From NCBI GenBank assembly GCA_018669795.1, contig JABHSQ010000015.1:58510-122509 (forward strand): DNA of 64,000 nucleotides, in the 5' to 3' direction. The stretch is from Flavobacteriaceae bacterium (GTDB taxonomy: Bacteria > Bacteroidota > Bacteroidia > Flavobacteriales > Flavobacteriaceae). Made by a program: the position numbers and the translations under genes. Positions 56,502 through 64,000 of the stretch are shown piece by piece (position 1 is the first letter of the stretch; every line of letters starts with the position of its first letter). The notes under the pieces were generated by a model. The model searched no databases. It was not told the origin of the DNA and was given only the letters and a program-made list of their open reading frames with translations.

Positions 56502-58076
56502 ATGGCAGGAGGAAAACTATCCCCAAGACAAAAAATGATTAACCTAATGTATTTGGTCTTCATTGCAATGTTAGCTTTAAATATGTCAAAAGAAGTATTA
56601 TCTGCTTTTGGATTATTAAACACTAAGCTTACTATAGCAAATACAATAACTCAATCACGAAACGAAGCTTTTATGTCTAGTTTAGCAATAAAGGCTGAGG
56701 ATCAACCAGAACAATATGCAGCAGTAAAAGCTAAGGCAGATCAGGCAGTTGTCATCACTAGAAAGCTTGATAGCTATTTAGAGAAACTTAAATCTGAAAT
56801 GATGAAAACGGTAAAAGCTGATGATATCGATAATTTTGAAGTGCAAGATCAACCGGATTTTTTAGACACAAAATTCTTTCAAGGTGATAAATTAAAGCCG
56901 GGAGGTAAAGAGTTTTTGTCTGAAATGAACGATTATCGAATTGGAATGCTTTCACTTTTTGGAGAACAATATCCAGCTTTGGGAGTATCTATAGAAAATG
57001 ACTTTTCTACAGAACCAATTTTAAATAGAGATGGAGAGAAAGTAGATTGGCTAAACTATAATTTTGAAGGTTTTCCGTTGATTGCTTCTTTGACCAAGTT
57101 AACTCAGTTACAAACTGATATTAAATCGAACAGTAGTCAATTGCTTTCTAAAATACTAGCAGGTCAGCAAGCTTCAGCCTTATCGTTTTCACAATATACT
57201 ACACTTTTAGAGTCGCCAAAATCTGCCTATTATACAGGTGAAGTATTTGATGGAGCTATCGTTTTAGGTCGTATAGATGACAAAACTGTCCCAAACAGGG
57301 CTGAATTAACTTTAGACGGTAGAAAATTAGAACAAGGAAAAGATTTTTCTTTTGAAGGTGGTAGAGTTGTTTTAGCTGTAAGTGCAGGTAATGCAGGTGA
57401 ACACAAATTAGAAGGAAAATTAGTGTTTCTAGAAGATGGAAAAGAAACGGATGTACCTGTAAGTAGATCATTTTCAACGATATCTCCTCCTAATTCTGCA
57501 ACGATTTCTGCAGATAAGATGAATGTTGTCTATAGAGGAGTAAAAAATCCAATGACCATTTCTATGGACGGAGTTCCCAATAATAACGTGAATGCAAACG
57601 CTCCTGGATTATCAAGAGGTTCTGGTAGCTCATATATTATGGATGTTACCACTGTAAAAGGCAGGGAAGTTAAAATTAATGTAACTGGTACTATTGATGG
57701 GAAATCATTCCCATCTAGTAAAATATTTAGAATTAAAGACATACCAAGACCAACTGGCACCATTCGTGGTGAAGATGGTAATGGAGGGCCTGTACGTATG
57801 CAACGTCAAGGTTTAGAGATTTCAAGTATTGGAGCTATGTTGTTAGATTTTGATTTTGATCTTAAACTTAATGTAACAGGGTTTAGCTTTAAAGTTGCTG
57901 GACAACCTACAGTTACAGTTTCTGGCAATAAATTAAATGAACAAGCAAAAGGAGCTTTAAAAAGAGCAAAAAGAGGAGAAACAGTTCAGATATTTGATAT
58001 AAATGCAAAAATTGCAGGAAACTCAAGTTATAAGTTACCTAGGATTACTCCAGTTTTTATTGAATTAGCAAACTAG
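56502..58076 (+). CDS. gldM: Gliding motility protein GldM
   Basis: 524 residues: MAGGKLSPRQKMINLMY then one membrane helix (about 14-33, FIAMLALNMS), and a long periplasmic part of four domains (D1 about 35-220, D2 about 225-315, D3 and D4 to the end). GldM is the shaft of the type IX motor, linking GldL in the inner membrane with the GldK-GldN ring. 49 bases after gldL. Confidence 0.95.
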   Translation: MAGGKLSPRQKMINLMYLVFIAMLALNMSKEVLSAFGLLNTKLTIANTITQSRNEAFMSSLAIKAEDQPEQYAAVKAKADQAVVITRKLDSYLEKLKSEMMKTVKADDIDNFEVQDQPDFLDTKFFQGDKLKPGGKEFLSEMNDYRIGMLSLFGEQYPALGVSIENDFSTEPILNRDGEKVDWLNYNFEGFPLIASLTKLTQLQTDIKSNSSQLLSKILAGQQASALSFSQYTTLLESPKSAYYTGEVFDGAIVLGRIDDKTVPNRAELTLDGRKLEQGKDFSFEGGRVVLAVSAGNAGEHKLEGKLVFLEDGKETDVPVSRSFSTISPPNSATISADKMNVVYRGVKNPMTISMDGVPNNNVNANAPGLSRGSGSSYIMDVTTVKGREVKINVTGTIDGKSFPSSKIFRIKDIPRPTGTIRGEDGNGGPVRMQRQGLEISSIGAMLLDFDFDLKLNVTGFSFKVAGQPTVTVSGNKLNEQAKGALKRAKRGETVQIFDINAKIAGNSSYKLPRITPVFIELAN

Positions 58077-58092
58077 GATAAAAATTTATTTT

Positions 58093-58995
58093 ATGAATAT
58101 TAAAAATGTTGTTTTAAGTATTTTTTGTCTATTAATGACATCAGTTAGTGTATTTGCACAATTGAATGTGCTTAATGCAAAAACTCCAGAGGAGATTGGT
58201 GTAAAAACTGAAGATCAATTAGCTTATGACAATGATAAACCATTGCCTTATGGGTATATTGATGATCGTGATGTTTTATGGTCTAAATCTACTTGGGAAA
58301 TTATTGATCTTGATGAGCGGGTAAATTTTCCATTATATTATCCAATAGACACCAATAACATTGGTGCTGAAAGACGTTCTTTATACGATGTTTTAATTAA
58401 AAATATTAAAAATAAAAGAATAGAGCATTTGTATGCGGATTCTTATTTTACTGAAAAGAGAACATTGAATGATATTGAAGCATCTTTGGTATATTCCGAT
58501 ACTACAGATTTAGGTATTTCTCAATTCAATGCTGGTGAAGCTATAGATCCTCAATATATTCGTAAGTTTACGTTGGATGCTGCAGATATTGAAGAGTGGA
58601 GAATACGTGGCACTTGGTACTTGGATAAGCGTTCGGGTGATCTTAAATACCGATTATTAGGAATAGCTCCTGTTGCAAATGAAGCACGTGCAAAAGCATT
58701 TCCTGATGAATCATCAGATACTAAAGTTGAGTTGTTTTGGATTTGGTTCCCTTCAACTAGAGATGTGCTTCATAAAGCGAAAGCTTTTAATAGAAAAAAT
58801 ACTTCCAGGCCTATTTCGTATGATCATTTATTAAATTCAAGAAGATTTAATTCTGTTATATATAAGGAAGACAATGACTTAGGTGATAGACAGATTAACG
58901 ATTATATCAATGATAATGCATTGATGCAATTAATGGAATCTGATAGAATTAAAGAAGTGATTAGAAATATTGAAATTGATATGTGGAATTACTAA
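58093..58995 (+). CDS. gldN: Gliding motility protein GldN
   Basis: 300 residues with a signal peptide (LLMTSVSVFAQ) and the GldN/PorN domain (DRDVLWSKSTWEIIDLDE near residue 57, RRFNSVIYKEDN near 256). It joins GldK in the periplasmic ring and is required for type IX secretion. 16 bases after gldM; the operon ends with a strong terminator just downstream. Confidence 0.95.
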   Translation: MNIKNVVLSIFCLLMTSVSVFAQLNVLNAKTPEEIGVKTEDQLAYDNDKPLPYGYIDDRDVLWSKSTWEIIDLDERVNFPLYYPIDTNNIGAERRSLYDVLIKNIKNKRIEHLYADSYFTEKRTLNDIEASLVYSDTTDLGISQFNAGEAIDPQYIRKFTLDAADIEEWRIRGTWYLDKRSGDLKYRLLGIAPVANEARAKAFPDESSDTKVELFWIWFPSTRDVLHKAKAFNRKNTSRPISYDHLLNSRRFNSVIYKEDNDLGDRQINDYINDNALMQLMESDRIKEVIRNIEIDMWNY

Positions 58996-59018
58996 TAAAG
59001 TAATTTTATAAATAAATT

Positions 59019-59053
59019 AAAAGCCCTGAAACTTTAGTTTCAGGGCTTTTTTT
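59019..59053 (+). terminator. Terminator of the gldKLMN operon
   Basis: A 14-base stem, AAAAGCCCTGAAAC / GTTTCAGGGCTTTT, with a TTTA loop and a trailing T-run, 23 bases after the gldN stop. Confidence 0.92.
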
Positions 59054-59066
59054 ATGAGGAAGAAAG

Positions 59067-59074
59067 TATATTTG
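59067..59074 (+). promoter_or_regulatory. -7 promoter element of the FAD oxidoreductase gene
   Basis: TATATTTG matches TAnnTTTG only 5 bases before the ATG at 59079, so the mRNA would be leaderless or nearly so. It lies directly after the gldN terminator. Confidence 0.45.
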
Positions 59075-59078
59075 TAAA

Positions 59079-60149
59079 ATGAAAGAAATTGACTATATCG
59101 TTGTAGGATTAGGAATAGCTGGAATCACATTTTGTGAAGAACTAGAAAAAAATAACAAAACATTTATAGTATATGATACTGGTGATGTTGCTTCAACTAA
59201 AGTTTCTGCAGGGGTTATTAACCCTGTTGTGTTAAAAAGGTTTACTCCAGTTTGGAATGCTAAAGAACATATAAAAACTTCCATTAAATTTTATAAAAAA
59301 TTAGCGATTAAATTAGGAATTCCATTATTTGAAAAAATGTCAATGCTTAAAATTTTTAAGAGTATTGAAGAACAAAATAATTGGATGGTAGCAAGTGATA
59401 AAAAGGAATTAGAAACCTTTTTAAAACCTAAAATAATTAAAAATAATAATCTAAATATCAATGCACCATTTGGTTTTGGTGAAGTAAATAATACCGGTAA
59501 GATTAACCCAATTGTGTTGATTGAAAACTATAAAAACTACCTCCTTAAAAATAATCAACTAAAGAATGAAGCTTTTGATTATAATACACTTCAGGTAAGT
59601 ATTGATAAAGTTTTCTATAAAGATGTTATCTCGAAAAAAATAGTTTTTTGTGAAGGGGTATCTGCCAAAGACAATCCTTATTTCCCAAGTAAAACAAAAA
59701 TTAGTAATGAGCCCTTAGTTATTCCAAATAAAGGAGAATATATAATTATAAATTCGCCAGAATTAAAGCTTTATTCTATGCTGAAAACTTCTCTTTTCAT
59801 TATCCCATTGACTAACGATTTGTATAAGGTTGGTGCAACCTATGATCGAGAAGATCATACTGTTAAAACAACCCAAAATGCGAAAGAGGAAATGATCAAT
59901 AAACTAAAAGCTATTATAAACTGTAATTTTGAAGTTGTAGGTCAAGTTGCTGGAATTAGGCCCACAACAAGAGATCGACGCCCTTTTTTAGGAACATTGT
60001 TAGATTGTGAAAATAAAGTGTTTTTTAATGGTTTAGGAACTCGAGGTATTACATCTGCCCCATCATTAGCTAAAAGCCTTTATAATTATATTGAAAACGA
60101 TTTAGAGCTTCCTAAAGAGATGAATATAAAAAGGTATTACAAATGGTAA
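59079..60149 (+). CDS. FAD-dependent oxidoreductase (D-amino-acid oxidase-like)
   Basis: A 356-residue DAO-family flavoprotein: VVGLGIAGITF (residues 8-18) is the FAD-binding dinucleotide motif, AGVINPVVLKRFTPVWNA near residue 44 and GQVAGIRPTTRDRRPFLG near 288 are typical of the DAO fold near the flavin, and GLGTRGITSAP near 322 closes the site. It oxidises an amine or amino acid; the substrate is unknown. The gene is alone between a terminator and the ABC-F gene. Confidence 0.8.
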   Translation: MKEIDYIVVGLGIAGITFCEELEKNNKTFIVYDTGDVASTKVSAGVINPVVLKRFTPVWNAKEHIKTSIKFYKKLAIKLGIPLFEKMSMLKIFKSIEEQNNWMVASDKKELETFLKPKIIKNNNLNINAPFGFGEVNNTGKINPIVLIENYKNYLLKNNQLKNEAFDYNTLQVSIDKVFYKDVISKKIVFCEGVSAKDNPYFPSKTKISNEPLVIPNKGEYIIINSPELKLYSMLKTSLFIIPLTNDLYKVGATYDREDHTVKTTQNAKEEMINKLKAIINCNFEVVGQVAGIRPTTRDRRPFLGTLLDCENKVFFNGLGTRGITSAPSLAKSLYNYIENDLELPKEMNIKRYYKW

Positions 60150-60202
60150 TTGGTGCTTTTTATTGAAAAAAAAATAAGCATCTTTGCAAAAATATTTTTT
60201 AG

Positions 60203-62119
60203 ATGCTCAATATTCATAATCTTACCGTTTCATTTCAAGGAGACGATTTATTTTCAGGAATTACTTTTCAATTGCGCTCGGGTGATCGAGTGGGATTGGT
60301 TGGTAAAAATGGTGCTGGAAAATCTACCTTATTAAAAATATTATCGGGGGAGCAAGAATATGATAAAGGACAAATTGCTTCCGACAAAGAAATTTCTATT
60401 GGTTTTTTAAAACAAGATATAGATTTTGTAAAAGGTAGAACGGTACTTGAAGAAGCTTATGAAGCTTTTATGTTAATTAAAGAATTAGAAAGTCAGTTAG
60501 AAAAAATTAATCATCAACTAGCGGAACGTACCGATTACGAAAGTGAAAGCTATCATCAACTAATGGTAGATTTAAATGATGTTCAGCATCAATATGAAAT
60601 TCATGGAGGTTATAATTACCAAGGAGATACAGAACGTGTACTGCAAGGTTTAGGATTTCAGCGTGAAGATTTTAATATGGCTACAGATACTTTTTCTGGA
60701 GGTTGGAGAATGCGAATTGAGTTGGCAAAGATATTATTACAAAACAATGATATTTTATTGTTAGATGAGCCCACAAACCATTTGGATATTGAATCTATTT
60801 TATGGTTGGAAGATTTTCTAAAAAATTATGCAGGAGCAATAGTTATTGTGTCTCACGATAAAATGTTTTTAGATAACATCACCAATCGTACTATTGAAAT
60901 TTCACTTGGTAGAATTTACGATTATAATAAACCTTATACAGAATATTTAGTGTTGAGAAAAGAATTGAGGGAGCAACAATTAGCAACTCAAAAAAATCAG
61001 CAAAAGCAAATAGAGCAAACGGAGAAATTAATTGAAAAATTTAGAGCAAAAGCCTCTAAGGCAACCATGGCTCAATCTTTAATTAAAAAACTTGATAAGA
61101 TTGATAGAATCGAAGTTGATGAAGACGACAATAGTGTGATGTCTTTGAGTTTTCCGATTTCTGTGGTTCCTGGAAAAGTAGTTATTGAAATAGAAAATGT
61201 TTCTAAAAACTACGATGATAAAAAGGTGCTTCACGATGTGAGTTTGTTATTAGAAAGAAATAGCAAAATAGCTTTTGTTGGACAAAATGGACAAGGTAAA
61301 TCAACGCTTGCTAAATGTATCGTTGGAGATGTATCCTATACTGGAGAATTAAATTTAGGGCATAACGTAGAGATAGGATATTTTGCTCAAAATCAAGCTG
61401 ATTATTTAGATGGGTCTAAGACCGTTTTAGACACTATGATTGATGCTGCTAATGAGAAAAATCGAATTAAAGTACGAGATATTTTAGGATCTTTTTTGTT
61501 TAGAGGCGATGATGTTGACAAGTATGTTAGGGTGCTTTCGGGCGGAGAACGTAATCGCTTAGCATTGGCAAAATTATTACTACAGCCATTTAATGTGTTG
61601 GTTATGGATGAACCGACTAATCACCTCGATATTAAGTCTAAAAATGTTTTAAAAGAAGCATTGATAAAGTTTGAAGGGACTTTATTATTAGTTTCTCACG
61701 ATAGAGATTTTTTACAAGGATTGACTTCCAAAATTTATGAATTTAAGGATCGTGATATAAAAGAGTATTTGGGAGATATAGATTATTATTTAGATCAGAG
61801 AAATATTCAAAATATGCGGGAAGCAGAGAAGAGAACTAAAACTGTTGCTGCTGAAAAAGAAAATAAATCATCGAGTAAAGAGAATTATGTAAATCAAAAA
61901 AAGGTTAAATCTTTAAACAATAGGCTTAGTAAAACAGAAGCATCTATATCTAAACTTGAAAAGGAAATTAAAGATATAGATTTTGAGCTTTCTATTAATT
62001 ACGATGAAACGATATTAAATCCTAACTTTTTTAATACCTACCAACAGAAGAAAAAGGATTTAGAAAAGTTAATGGAAAATTGGGAATTAGTCACTGAAGA
62101 AATTGATTCAATAAACTAA
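60203..62119 (+). CDS. ABC-F family ATPase (Uup-like)
   Basis: A 638-residue soluble ABC protein with two ATP-binding domains and no membrane helices. Domain 1: GKNGAGKST near residue 35, SGGWRMRIELAKIL near 162, LLLDEPTNHLDIESI. Domain 2: GQNGQGKST near 359, SGGERNRLALAKLL near 443, VMDEPTNHLD. A charged linker and a C-terminal coiled coil (about 545-638) make it Uup-like. Such proteins act on ribosomes. It overlaps the convergent AsmA-like gene by 4 bases. Confidence 0.9.
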   Translation: MLNIHNLTVSFQGDDLFSGITFQLRSGDRVGLVGKNGAGKSTLLKILSGEQEYDKGQIASDKEISIGFLKQDIDFVKGRTVLEEAYEAFMLIKELESQLEKINHQLAERTDYESESYHQLMVDLNDVQHQYEIHGGYNYQGDTERVLQGLGFQREDFNMATDTFSGGWRMRIELAKILLQNNDILLLDEPTNHLDIESILWLEDFLKNYAGAIVIVSHDKMFLDNITNRTIEISLGRIYDYNKPYTEYLVLRKELREQQLATQKNQQKQIEQTEKLIEKFRAKASKATMAQSLIKKLDKIDRIEVDEDDNSVMSLSFPISVVPGKVVIEIENVSKNYDDKKVLHDVSLLLERNSKIAFVGQNGQGKSTLAKCIVGDVSYTGELNLGHNVEIGYFAQNQADYLDGSKTVLDTMIDAANEKNRIKVRDILGSFLFRGDDVDKYVRVLSGGERNRLALAKLLLQPFNVLVMDEPTNHLDIKSKNVLKEALIKFEGTLLLVSHDRDFLQGLTSKIYEFKDRDIKEYLGDIDYYLDQRNIQNMREAEKRTKTVAAEKENKSSSKENYVNQKKVKSLNNRLSKTEASISKLEKEIKDIDFELSINYDETILNPNFFNTYQQKKKDLEKLMENWELVTEEIDSIN

Positions 62120-63702
62120 TTTATTTTTTCTTTTTTTACGTAATTATTTTTTTTAATAAAGTTTACTTTAACACCATTTATTAAATTTTTAGCTAAATAA
62201 TTAAAAAACGATTTTGTATGGTCTCTTGTAGCCTGAGTGGTGCCATTGTGAAAAAGAGTGCCTTTTTTTCCGCTATTATGATGTATAACAACATTAGCCA
62301 CAGTAGATAAAAGTTTCTTTTTCTTCTTCTTCTTGTTTAAAAGTATTACTTCAACATCTTTATACTCTTGACTTATATTTATTACTGATTGATCAAAATT
62401 GCCATTAATTGTAAAATTAGTTTCTATAACTTCTCCTTTAACTTCAGCATTTAATAGGGGAGTTAGAAACACATCCATATCAGAAAGCTCTAATTTCCCA
62501 ACTTTACCTATAAATTTAAATTGATCATCGTTATTATTAATATCAAAAGACCAATTTGCTGTGAATGGGGTGTTTTTCATGAAAATTCCATCAACAATAA
62601 TAACTGTTCTTTCAGGAGAAGGATAGGTATTGCTAACGTTTGTGATTCCAGCATCAATAATTTTAATGGTAAGTAGGCCTGCTTGGTATTCTCTGAGTAA
62701 CTTCTCTGAATACTCAATGCTACTGTTTTTTACTGAAACGGAATCTACCGTTAGCTTTAATGGCAATTCTCTTATAACCTTACTGTATAGTTTTTTTATC
62801 CTAAGGTCTTCCTTTTTTTCAAACTTATCTCTATAAATAGCTGCGTTTGCTTTATCAATAGAAATTAGATTTGTTTTAAAGACAACAGAATCGTTTTCTT
62901 TACCTAAAGCAAGCTCATTGATAATTAATTTTTCAGCAGTTACGTCGTAATAATCTCTTTGGATAGTTAAAAGGCTTTCATATTCTTTTTTTGAATATTT
63001 ATTTTTATAATGAAAGCCATGAAGTGTTAATGTTTGGTCTTCAAACAAGAGATGGTTTAAGTTGATATTTTCATAGTTACTAGTTTTATAAAAAATAGAA
63101 TCTGCTGCTATGTTTATGGTTTTATAATTAAAAGGAATTAAATTAGACTTGGACGATTCATCTAATACTATATCTTTAATAGAAATAGTAGTATTTTTTA
63201 AGGATACTAATATGGAGTCTTTTGTTCCGTCATAAACAATAGCTGAAGCGTTTTCAATATTTAATTTATCAATTTTAATTGAGCTTAGTAGCTTGCTTTC
63301 TTTTTTTGAGGAACTGGCATCTTTTGCTTTATTCAAGTGATTTTTAAAATAAATAGTTTCTAAATCTTTAAATTCAATCTTCTCGATATGTATTTGATCA
63401 TTGATTAAATAATCCCAATAACTAACATTACCAACTACTAACTTTTTCATAGTTAACTGAGTTTGGATATGCTCACTATCTTTTACTTTTATTATAATAC
63501 TCGGTTCCTTAACAGAAATCGAACCTGTTAGTGATTGAACAGCTATATCTTTATAAAGGAGTTCTATATGCTCGGGTATTTTCTCTTTTAATAAAGTCTC
63601 AATTTTATTTTTAATGATCGAGTTAGCATAAAAACTTAGGATTAGCAAAGCAATTAATACGATTCCAATGATAATCAGTAAAATACGTTTTCGTTTTGTC
63701 AT
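62116..63702 (-). CDS. AsmA-like membrane-anchored protein, unknown function
   Basis: A 528-residue protein with one N-terminal membrane helix (about 6-28) and a long repetitive beta-strand region of the kind found in AsmA/DUF748/TamB-like proteins (SITGSISVKEPSIII type strands). The C-terminal part has a lysine cluster (LLNKKKKKKKLLST near residue 455) and HNSGKKGTLFHNG. AsmA-like proteins are thought to carry lipids between membranes. The assignment is based on pattern, not on a specific motif. Confidence 0.6.
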   Translation of the reverse strand: MTKRKRILLIIIGIVLIALLILSFYANSIIKNKIETLLKEKIPEHIELLYKDIAVQSLTGSISVKEPSIIIKVKDSEHIQTQLTMKKLVVGNVSYWDYLINDQIHIEKIEFKDLETIYFKNHLNKAKDASSSKKESKLLSSIKIDKLNIENASAIVYDGTKDSILVSLKNTTISIKDIVLDESSKSNLIPFNYKTINIAADSIFYKTSNYENINLNHLLFEDQTLTLHGFHYKNKYSKKEYESLLTIQRDYYDVTAEKLIINELALGKENDSVVFKTNLISIDKANAAIYRDKFEKKEDLRIKKLYSKVIRELPLKLTVDSVSVKNSSIEYSEKLLREYQAGLLTIKIIDAGITNVSNTYPSPERTVIIVDGIFMKNTPFTANWSFDINNNDDQFKFIGKVGKLELSDMDVFLTPLLNAEVKGEVIETNFTINGNFDQSVINISQEYKDVEVILLNKKKKKKKLLSTVANVVIHHNSGKKGTLFHNGTTQATRDHTKSFFNYLAKNLINGVKVNFIKKNNYVKKEKIN

Positions 63703-63758
63703 AAGGTTTTTTTTAAAAAACTATGGAAGGTAAAGGTATAAAATATTAAAATAAAAAC

Positions 63759-63788
63759 TTGTCAAGTTCCAAATTGATTGTATCTTTG
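63759..63788 (+). promoter_or_regulatory. Promoter of tRNA-fMet
   Basis: TTG (63759-63761), 19 bases, then TATCTTTG (63781-63788): an exact match to the Bacteroidota promoter model, about 70 bases before the tRNA. Confidence 0.8.
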
Positions 63789-63857
63789 CAGTCCGAAATG
63801 ATTTGGTCGGCATTATGAACCGAAAGTTAAAAGCTATTAAATTATTTTAGATTATAT

Positions 63858-63930
<73 letters not shown>

Positions 63931-63935
63931 CTAAG

Positions 63936-63964
63936 GAGTAATCAGAAATGGTTACTCTTTTTTT
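63936..63964 (+). terminator. Terminator of tRNA-fMet
   Basis: The stem GAGTAATC / GGTTACTC (one T-G wobble) with loop AGAAAT is followed by seven T residues, 5 bases after the tRNA. Confidence 0.85.
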
Positions 63965-64000
63965 ATTTAAACTCAAGGATACAAAGAATTTAAGAGTGTA

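Overview
The window is a continuous piece of an AT-rich chromosome from the Bacteroidota, very probably a marine member of the Flavobacteriaceae. The evidence is the gldKLMN gliding/type IX secretion operon, HYC_CC_PP and GYDIA family proteins found almost only in this group, SusC-style TonB receptor architecture, a mevalonate-pathway HMG-CoA reductase, near absence of Shine-Dalgarno sequences, and repeated promoters of the Bacteroidota type (TTG, 18-20 bases, TAnnTTTG) in front of tRNA and housekeeping genes. Nearly all of it is ordinary core genome. I see no prophage, insertion sequence, CRISPR array or rRNA operon.

Layout. 1-1.1 kb: an outer-membrane barrel protein and the decayed C-terminal tail of a glycoside hydrolase (GH113-like). 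1.1-7.1 kb, minus strand: an eight-gene arsenosugar biosynthesis operon (AhpD-like protein, radical SAM ArsS, rhodanese, TIGR04282 transferase, purine nucleoside phosphorylase, ArsM, DUF547 protein, TIGR04283 glycosyltransferase). 7.2-8.0 kb: a small membrane protein and an HXXEE protein. 8.2-16.7 kb, plus strand: rluE-like, tRNA-Phe (minus), coaX, an outer-membrane protein, a TPR protein, lptC, a small membrane protein, a CNNM/CorC protein and a PpiD-like foldase. 16.8-19 kb: GYDIA kinase and HMG-CoA reductase. 19.1-22.8 kb: two POT peptide transporters and a periplasmic thioredoxin. 22.9-27.4 kb: comEC, lpxB, a small membrane protein and surE. 27.5-30.9 kb: a tail-specific protease and an OppC-like permease. 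30.9-38.1 kb: rodA-mrdA-mreD-mreC-mreB and purH. 38.2-43.4 kb: an FtsX-like permease, a GAF protein and a three-gene metal module (HYC_CC_PP, TonB receptor, HMA protein). 43.5-50.2 kb, minus: groEL, groES, secG, a TPR protein, lptE, a sigma-54 activator and miaB. 50.6-59 kb: topA, an arginase-like protein, gldK, gldL, gldM, gldN. 59.1-64 kb: an FAD oxidoreductase, an ABC-F protein, an AsmA-like protein and initiator tRNA-fMet.

How the genes work together. The most distinctive system is the arsenosugar operon. ArsM would methylate arsenite, ArsS would attach a 5'-deoxyadenosyl group, the nucleoside phosphorylase is well placed to remove adenine, and two sugar-transferase-like enzymes could complete a ribosyl arsenical. 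A GC-rich mobile palindrome has landed in the last codons of arsS and supplies its final nine residues; related palindromes flank miaB. Other points worth a second look are the arginase-like protein before gldK, which has lost its metal-binding residues, and a decayed polysaccharide-degradation gene at the left end. Envelope building is heavily represented: LptC, LptE, LpxB, the Mre/Rod elongasome, PpiD, SecG, GldKLMN and ComEC.
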